Assembly: GCF_003403095.1 (NCBI RefSeq) | Contig: NZ_CP031555.1 | Coordinates: 3,970,001 to 4,034,000 of the forward strand | Reading direction: 5' to 3' | Length of the DNA: 64,000 nucleotides | Source: Thalassospira indica | Lineage (GTDB): Bacteria; Pseudomonadota; Alphaproteobacteria; Rhodospirillales; Thalassospiraceae | Shown: positions 61,478-64,000 of the stretch, piece after piece | Layout: the number at the start of each line of letters is the position of its first letter | Position numbering within the stretch: position 1 is the first letter of the stretch | Program-made: the position numbers and the translations under genes | The notes under the pieces: model-generated | What the model was told of the DNA's origin: nothing | Database searches by the model: none | What the model saw: only the letters and a program-made list of their open reading frames with translations

Positions 61478-64000
61478 ATGCTGTCCTCGGAACTGGTCAT
61501 CCTTGTTTCGCTGATTTATGTCGGCCTGCTTTATGCGATTGCATGGTGGGGCGACAAACGCGCGCGCGATGGCCATTCCTGGGTCCGCAACCCGACGGTC
61601 TATACCTTATCCATCGCGGTATATTGCACGTCATGGACGTTTTATGGCGCGGTCGGAACAGCTGCGCGCAACGGGCTTGAGTATCTGACGATTTATCTTG
61701 GCCCGACCGTGATCTTTCTCGGCTGGTGGTTTTTGCTGCGCAAGATGTTGCGCATTTCCAAGGCCCATCGCATTACCTCGATCGCCGACTTTATCTCGTC
61801 ACGCTATGGCAAAAGCACGCAGCTTTCGGTCCTTGTGACCCTGATCGCGGTGATCGGCACCACGCCCTATATCGCGCTTCAGCTCAAGGCGATTGCCACC
61901 AGTTACACTGTTCTGACCGGCTGGGAGTTTGGCATGGTCGAACCGGTTCGCGAAACGGTCAGCATCTTTTCCGACAGTGGCTTTTGGGCCGCGGTTGGCC
62001 TGACGCTGTTTGGCATTCTGTTTGGTACGCGCTTCATTGATGCTGATGAACATCACGAAGGCATGGTTGCCGCCATCGCCTTTGAAAGTCTGGTCAAGCT
62101 GTTTGCCCTTTTGGCCGTTGGCTTCTTTGTCTCGTTTGTGATGTATGACGGGCTTGGCGACCTGTTTGCCCAATCTGCCGAAAACGCCGATACGGCAAAG
62201 CTCCTGATGCTGCCCGAGGGGGGCAGTTCGCGCTGGCTGACGCTTATGATGCTGTCGATGGCGGCCATCCTGTGCCTGCCGCGCCAGTTTCAGGTGATCA
62301 TTGTTGAAAATGTCGATGAACGTCACCTTGCCACCGCAAGCTGGGCCTTTCCGCTTTATTTGCTGGCGATGAACCTGTTTGTTCTGCCGATTGCACTGGC
62401 CGGGCTGGGGGCTCTTCCGGTCTGGTCGGACCCGGACTTCTTTGTGATTTCCGTGCCGCTGTTTGAAGACCAATCAATGCTGGCGTTGCTCGCCTATGTT
62501 GGCGGCCTGTCGGCCAGTACCAGCATGGTGATTGTTGCCACCATTGCGCTTTCGACCATGGTGTGCAACGACCTGATTGTGCCCGCACTTTTGCGTATTC
62601 GCCCGCTGCGTCTGACCGAACGCGATGATCTGACCGGGCTTTTGATCTTTATCCGGCGGGCGTCCATCGTCGTCGTGGTGTTTATGGGCTTTGCCTATTA
62701 CCGGTCTGCCGGGGCCAGTGATGCGCTGGCGGAAATCGGGCTGATTTCCTTTGCCGCCATTGCCCAGTTCATCCCGATCATGATTGGCGGGCTATACTGG
62801 AAGGGCGGCACACGGACCGGCGCGCAGGTGGCCCTTACCATCGGCTTTGCGGTCTGGGGCTATACCCTTTTGCTGCCATCGCTTGCCGATAGTGGCTGGA
62901 TGGATCCATCGCTTATTCTCAATGGCGCGTTTGGCCATCCGTGGTTACGCCCCGAAAGCCTGTTTGGGTTGACGGATTTTGCACCGCTGACCCACGCCCT
63001 GATCTGGTCGATCTCGCTTAATACCGCGGCCTATGTGTTGATCAGTCTGTTTACCGAGCCAAGCGCGCTTGAACGCATTCAGGCGACCCTGTTTGTCGAT
63101 GCCTTTTCCCGCAAGGGGCAGGATACCGTGATCTGGCGGTCATCGGCCTCGGCCAATGATCTTTATGAACTGGTCGAACGGTTTTTGGGCCGGGATCGTG
63201 CCTATCAGTCGTTCCGCCAGTTTGATCAAAGCATTGATCCATCCTGGCGGGGCAAGGGCGAAGCCGATGCCGACATGATTGCCTTTACCGAACGGCTTCT
63301 GGCGGGTTCCATCGGGGCGGCATCGGCCCGTGTGATGGTGTCATCCGTCGCCAAGGGCGAAATGGTCAGCCTTGATGAAGTGCTTGAGATCCTCGAAGAG
63401 ACCTCGCACGTCATCGAATATTCCCAGCGCCTTGAAACCAAGTCGCGCGAACTTGAAAAAGCCGCGGCCGAGCTGCGTGCCGCCAACGAACGGCTTAAGG
63501 AACTGGACCGGCTCAAGGATGAATTCCTGACCATGGTCAGCCATGAATTCAGAACGCCGCTGACATCGATCCGGTCGTTTTCGGAAATTCTTGTCGACTC
63601 CCCGAACCTGGACCCGAAACAAGCCGATCACTTCCTTGAAATCATTGTCCGCGAAAGCGAACGCCTGACCCGCCTGATTGACGACCATCTTGACCTTGCC
63701 CGTCTCGAAGCCGGTCATTCCGACTGGCGCGCGGTCGAAGTCGATCCGCGTACGGTGCTTGATGAAAGCATCGATGCTGTCAAAGGGCTGTTTGATGCCA
63801 AGGGTGTTGTTCTGACCAAGGAATATTCGCGCAATTCAGCCCTGTTGCATGTTGACCGCGATCGCCTGACGCAGGTCTTCATCAATCTGCTCTCGAACGC
63901 CGCCAAGTTCTCCGCCCCCGATCACCCCGAAGTATCAGTGCGCGGGGAAGCCATGGATGGCGGCTATCTGGTTTCGATCACTGATAACGGCAAGGGCGTT
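61478..64000 (+). CDS. Sodium:solute symporter-like sensor histidine kinase (CrbS/CbrA type), cut by window
   Basis: The first 841 codons are visible from the ATG at 61478, preceded by GAGAGGAAATAG. Residues 1 to about 530 form a 12-13 helix SSS-family transport domain (YCTSWTFYGAVGTAARNGLE, ISSRYGKSTQLSVLVTLIAV). A linker with a coiled-coil (RLETKSRELEKAAAELRAAN) leads to the DHp domain with the H box LTMVSHEFRTPLTSI (His at about residue 689). The N box VFINLLSNAAKFS and start of the G1 box SITDNGKGV are reached at the edge. Such proteins sense, and possibly import, acetate or amino acids and control carbon use. Confidence 0.93.
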   Translation, partial: MLSSELVILVSLIYVGLLYAIAWWGDKRARDGHSWVRNPTVYTLSIAVYCTSWTFYGAVGTAARNGLEYLTIYLGPTVIFLGWWFLLRKMLRISKAHRITSIADFISSRYGKSTQLSVLVTLIAVIGTTPYIALQLKAIATSYTVLTGWEFGMVEPVRETVSIFSDSGFWAAVGLTLFGILFGTRFIDADEHHEGMVAAIAFESLVKLFALLAVGFFVSFVMYDGLGDLFAQSAENADTAKLLMLPEGGSSRWLTLMMLSMAAILCLPRQFQVIIVENVDERHLATASWAFPLYLLAMNLFVLPIALAGLGALPVWSDPDFFVISVPLFEDQSMLALLAYVGGLSASTSMVIVATIALSTMVCNDLIVPALLRIRPLRLTERDDLTGLLIFIRRASIVVVVFMGFAYYRSAGASDALAEIGLISFAAIAQFIPIMIGGLYWKGGTRTGAQVALTIGFAVWGYTLLLPSLADSGWMDPSLILNGAFGHPWLRPESLFGLTDFAPLTHALIWSISLNTAAYVLISLFTEPSALERIQATLFVDAFSRKGQDTVIWRSSASANDLYELVERFLGRDRAYQSFRQFDQSIDPSWRGKGEADADMIAFTERLLAGSIGAASARVMVSSVAKGEMVSLDEVLEILEETSHVIEYSQRLETKSRELEKAAAELRAANERLKELDRLKDEFLTMVSHEFRTPLTSIRSFSEILVDSPNLDPKQADHFLEIIVRESERLTRLIDDHLDLARLEAGHSDWRAVEVDPRTVLDESIDAVKGLFDAKGVVLTKEYSRNSALLHVDRDRLTQVFINLLSNAAKFSAPDHPEVSVRGEAMDGGYLVSITDNGKGV

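Overview
This is a chromosomal window from an Alphaproteobacterium, most likely a marine heterotroph of the Thalassospira type. That assignment is inferred from gene content: TRAP transporters, carboxynorspermidine synthesis, a CrbS-like symporter/kinase, a DUF1127 protein, an IorAB-type oxidase and an ScfR-type regulator. The sequence is moderately GC-rich and densely coded. I see no rRNA, tRNA, CRISPR array, prophage or complete insertion sequence. Almost everything is uptake and breakdown of small organic molecules: two TRAP systems, two sugar ABC systems, two branched-chain-type (Liv) ABC systems and one MFS carrier, each beside enzymes and a local regulator.

Layout. 1-6.1 kb (-): D-2-hydroxyacid dehydrogenase, Tat-exported TRAP binding protein, DctQ, DctM and an amidase cut by the window edge. 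6.4-13.6 kb: ribose-type ABC importer with a TIM-barrel isomerase and a Gfo/Idh dehydrogenase (-), divergent from its LacI regulator (+). 13.7-18.4 kb: VOC protein, the two carboxynorspermidine genes (polyamine synthesis) behind a leader peptide, and an MFS carrier. 18.8-26.3 kb (+): LacI regulator and alpha-glucoside-like ABC operon with a GH63 hydrolase. 26.5-27.4 kb: Lrp regulator and DUF1127 protein. 27.7-34.1 kb (+): molybdenum oxidase IorAB, XdhC, a MobA-like nucleotidyltransferase and a two-component system. 34.2-43.4 kb: Liv system 1 (with a LivM-LivG-LivF triple fusion), an amidohydrolase, a SnoaL-like protein, a GntR regulator and a gamma-glutamyltransferase-like enzyme, linked by a shared palindrome. 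43.4-53.4 kb: homogentisate pathway (maiA, fahA, hmgA, MarR), a frameshifted IclR gene, TRAP system 2, a GNAT, hpd and an Lrp regulator. 53.7-58.9 kb (-): Liv system 2. 59.1-64 kb (+): ScfR-like regulator, CheY-like receiver, a small membrane protein that appears to start at AUC, and a CrbS-like symporter-kinase running off the end.

The most striking non-coding signal is a pair of equally long elements (about 265 bp each, at 4788-5052 and 53469-53733, in opposite orientation). They are about 86% identical without gaps. Each can fold into a closing stem plus two hairpins, and by my hand alignment eight base pairs differ by compensatory changes on both sides. This points to a structured element maintained for its fold, either a mobile repeat or an RNA; I cannot name its family. 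Other points of interest are a 20-codon leader ORF before the polyamine genes, a DUF11-like domain inside a MalF-type permease, and strong hairpins directly after the binding-protein gene in five of six transport operons.
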